This document shows positions 14,001-15,150 of a stretch of 15,150 bases of DNA, one piece after another. The first letter of the stretch is position 1, and every line of letters begins with the position of its first letter. Position numbers and translations under genes: made by a program. This DNA comes from JBIOJM01 sp044450785 (GTDB lineage Bacteria; Planctomycetota; Planctomycetia; Isosphaerales; Isosphaeraceae): contig JBIOJM010000253.1 of the NCBI GenBank assembly GCA_044450785.1, positions 1-15,150 of the forward strand. The letters are read 5' to 3'. The notes below the pieces were generated by a model. The model searched no databases. It had not been told where the DNA came from and saw only the letters and a list, made by a program, of their open reading frames with translations.

Positions 14001-15150
14001 CCCACTCGCGCCCGGCCAGCGCGATCCGATTGATATGGAGGTTCAGCTCGGCCGCGGCGAGCGCCGAGGAGGCCCTGAGCCATCCCGAGATCGACCCTCC
14101 GAGTCCCAGGGCCGTTGAGAGGACGACGAGTGCGAGCAAGCCCGCGACCATCGGCCGTCGCCTGGCCCACTTGAGCGCTCGCTCGCTCGTCGTGACCGGC
14201 CGCGCCCGGATCGGCTCGCCCGCCAGGTACCGCCCCAGGTCGTCGGCCAGCGCCGACGCCGAGGCATACCGCTTTCCCGGCTCCTTCTCCAGGCACTTCA
14301 GGCAGATCGTCTCCAGATCGCGCGAAAGCGTCGCATTGAGGCGCCGCGGCGGGATTGGTTCGTCGCTGAGCACCTGAATCACCGTGTCCATCGCCGTTGC
14401 CGCCTGGAACGGCGGCCGGCCGGTCACCAGGGCATAGAGGGTCGCACCCAGCGCATACACGTCGGCCGCCGGGCCCACGTCGCCCCGCTTGCCCCCAGCC
14501 TGCTCCGGCGGCATGTAGCTGGGCGTGCCCATGATCTGACCCGAACCCGTCAGACCGCTATCGCCCTGGACCCTCTTGGCCAGGCCGAAATCGGTGATGC
14601 GGGGGTTCCCGCTGGGATCGAGGAGGATATTGGCCGGCTTGAGGTCGCGGTGAATGACGCCGTGCTGGTGGGCATATTCGATGGCCTCGCTGGCGCGACG
14701 GATCAATTCGGCCGCCTCTCGAGCAGGCAGCAGTCCCTCGGCCAGGCGCTGGGAGAGGCTTTGCCCCTCGACGAAACCCATCGAGAAGTAGTGCTGGCCT
14801 TCGTGCTGGCCGACCTCGAAGATCGGCACGATCCCCGGATGGTCGAGGTTGGCGGCGGCCTCAGCCTCGGTGTAGAAGCGTTTGACATCGGTGTCGTTGG
14901 CAAGCTGGCCCGCGAGGATCATCTTGAGCGCGACGGTGCGGTTGAGGCTCACCTGCCGGGCCCGGAACACGACACCCATGCCGCCGCGGGCGATCTCGCG
15001 GGTGATCTCGTAGTCGCCGAAATAGCGGATGCGGGTGAGTTCGGACGCGCCGGGTGTTGCCGATGGACTTTGCCCGAGCACTGCGGCGGTGGATTGATCG
15101 TGGGGAGATTGGGGCTGGTCGCTCGGCGGAATGGTGGACGCCTCATGGAC
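11065..15150 (-). CDS. Transmembrane Ser/Thr kinase with WD40 domain (N-terminus cut)
   Basis: The frame stays open to the window edge, and the 23 residues before the first in-window GTG (15081) resemble the linker of the neighbouring TPR kinase, so the true start is outside; 1361 residues are visible. Numbered from that GTG, the kinase domain covers about 20-290: G-loop GGMGVV (33-38), Lys53, HRDLKPAN (144-151, Asp146), DFG (164-166) and SYMPPEQ. A membrane span follows at about 310-335. The segment GREWEAGNAPNANTILDECQ then leads into WEWHYTKRLC, a typical connector in planctomycete WD40 kinases. About 14 degenerate WD40 blades run from roughly 390 to 1275, with units such as VWDLESGR and FSPDGTRLVAV, enough for two propellers. 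A second hydrophobic stretch (about 1290-1308) and a basic tail end the protein. The WD40 part should face away from the cytoplasm and may sense or bind protein ligands. It is the paralogue of the TPR kinase. Confidence 0.93.
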   Translation of the reverse strand, partial: VHEASTIPPSDQPQSPHDQSTAAVLGQSPSATPGASELTRIRYFGDYEITREIARGGMGVVFRARQVSLNRTVALKMILAGQLANDTDVKRFYTEAEAAANLDHPGIVPIFEVGQHEGQHYFSMGFVEGQSLSQRLAEGLLPAREAAELIRRASEAIEYAHQHGVIHRDLKPANILLDPSGNPRITDFGLAKRVQGDSGLTGSGQIMGTPSYMPPEQAGGKRGDVGPAADVYALGATLYALVTGRPPFQAATAMDTVIQVLSDEPIPPRRLNATLSRDLETICLKCLEKEPGKRYASASALADDLGRYLAGEPIRARPVTTSERALKWARRRPMVAGLLALVVLSTALGLGGSISGWLRASSALAAAELNLHINRIALAGREWEAGNAPNANTILDECQPVQRAWEWHYTKRLCNVELLRFAVVGLLDIALSPDATRIATHSNPFPYSFIVDVRDTVTGEEIRTFPLWYDLRLMPSVKDVSDIPTAGKDLIIVARVDHMLHFRGFDADGKSVVDTDEKRLAKRAPEIDDLRKRLVRLWPPHELDRRDKSWVIFTVTSIVGHTLPLPYGPAFGSRGAYGMRFTPDGKGLATVISDHYTTDDRGNYEWWAPAGLAPAVVRSSPNQTFALSRFLDLATGREIRLRADDPRRSGAAACSPDASRLAVVQWDELVPTALGRRGEPVVANPGPSAPRATTVEIWDATSGQRSLTLRGQAGWVDNVIFGTDLGRLATINRVKDGAYGWRGVIQVWDTTTGREIASMKGDHEVTFSRDGGLFHTVSRDKSRPKGQKLLVATWQVSTGRHVGTVGSDNSDARLAFTPDGSRLIVASSSAIHIHDTATGRELRTLTGPGGGADHVEVSPDGRRFIAENHEHALVVHDLAGEAGPRILRGHAGPIQRATFSNDGRRLATAGNDGTTRVWDLESGRGLLIDSGPALGNQALTFSQDGRRLVANSSRIGSGGEVRIWDVSPERGVRHVADRGLGIVDLAYRRDGSRITAIREDGEILVSDVVPGQELRDSKAVRIPEYERNSAPQLSLSPDGDRVAVSTTMSVKLHATTDGREVATLDGFGGPAVTFSADGLRVAAMDWRDTRVVVCDAASGQRLLICETYAEGPKVPVALNFSPDGTRLVAVMPGGMLAVWDAATGRKLVAVTLPGLPTGSGSGGVAVSRDGGRIIVPVTAPDAPPGQGAVVVLNARNGAEVRRIGTGTVTAVAFSGDGRRLFSGGGDQVNGEVRVWDLDSGREMLSFREPGGRISCLALDPSGSRLAAGDTGGGLRTWDARPLPATTGLVLKAPEASLTDLVIRFFYHDGRFNWLMVSLYTYAAFVLVRIGIRKMIIISRRRRASQTARKDRIGPETGDIAV

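Noticed and set aside
1..15150. A complete known defence, secretion or biosynthetic gene cluster
   Set aside because: No nuclease, helicase, reverse transcriptase, transposase, NRPS/PKS or secretion components were found among the supported genes.

Overview
The window looks like a chromosomal segment from a high-GC planctomycete, probably close to the Isosphaeraceae/Gemmatales group. This is inferred from three things: two very large Ser/Thr kinases that carry TPR or WD40 output domains behind a membrane anchor, an NPCBM-domain secreted protein next to a squalene-cyclase-like repeat protein, and weak or variable ribosome binding sites. No rRNA, tRNA, CRISPR array, intact insertion sequence or recognisable defence system was seen.

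Layout. Positions 1-3339 (+ strand) hold a tightly packed set: the 3' end of a prenyltransferase/squalene-oxidase-repeat protein, a secreted NPCBM protein coupled to it by an ATGA overlap, a soluble histidine kinase with an odd H-box, and hisH (glutaminase subunit of imidazole glycerol phosphate synthase). Positions 3340-4493 (+) hold an AT-rich promoter region with a 9-bp inverted repeat overlapping a perfect TATAAT, followed by two small uncharacterised genes that overlap by ATGA. Positions 4494-4673 are a convergent intergenic region with a GC-rich palindrome and short pyrimidine-rich repeats.

From 4674 to the end everything is on the - strand. A Gfo/Idh/MocA-family oxidoreductase (7395 to 6109) is followed by a class III PLP aminotransferase (6044 to 4674). 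They plausibly form a two-gene unit, with an apparent intrinsic terminator in the 64-bp gap. Next come two paralogous transmembrane Ser/Thr kinases, one with a TPR output region (10695 to 7612) and one with a long WD40 region (cut by the window end, 15150 to 11065). They are separated by a 369-bp spacer containing two different tandem repeats.

Functionally the window mixes housekeeping metabolism (HisH, the oxidoreductase and aminotransferase) with signalling (one histidine kinase, two eukaryotic-like kinases). The paralogous kinases show conserved catalytic modules joined to different output modules. The most unusual items are the operator-like dyad before the small gene pair, the pair itself, the HH H-box of the histidine kinase, the fourfold repeat in the NPCBM protein, and the apparent second membrane anchor at the end of the WD40 kinase.
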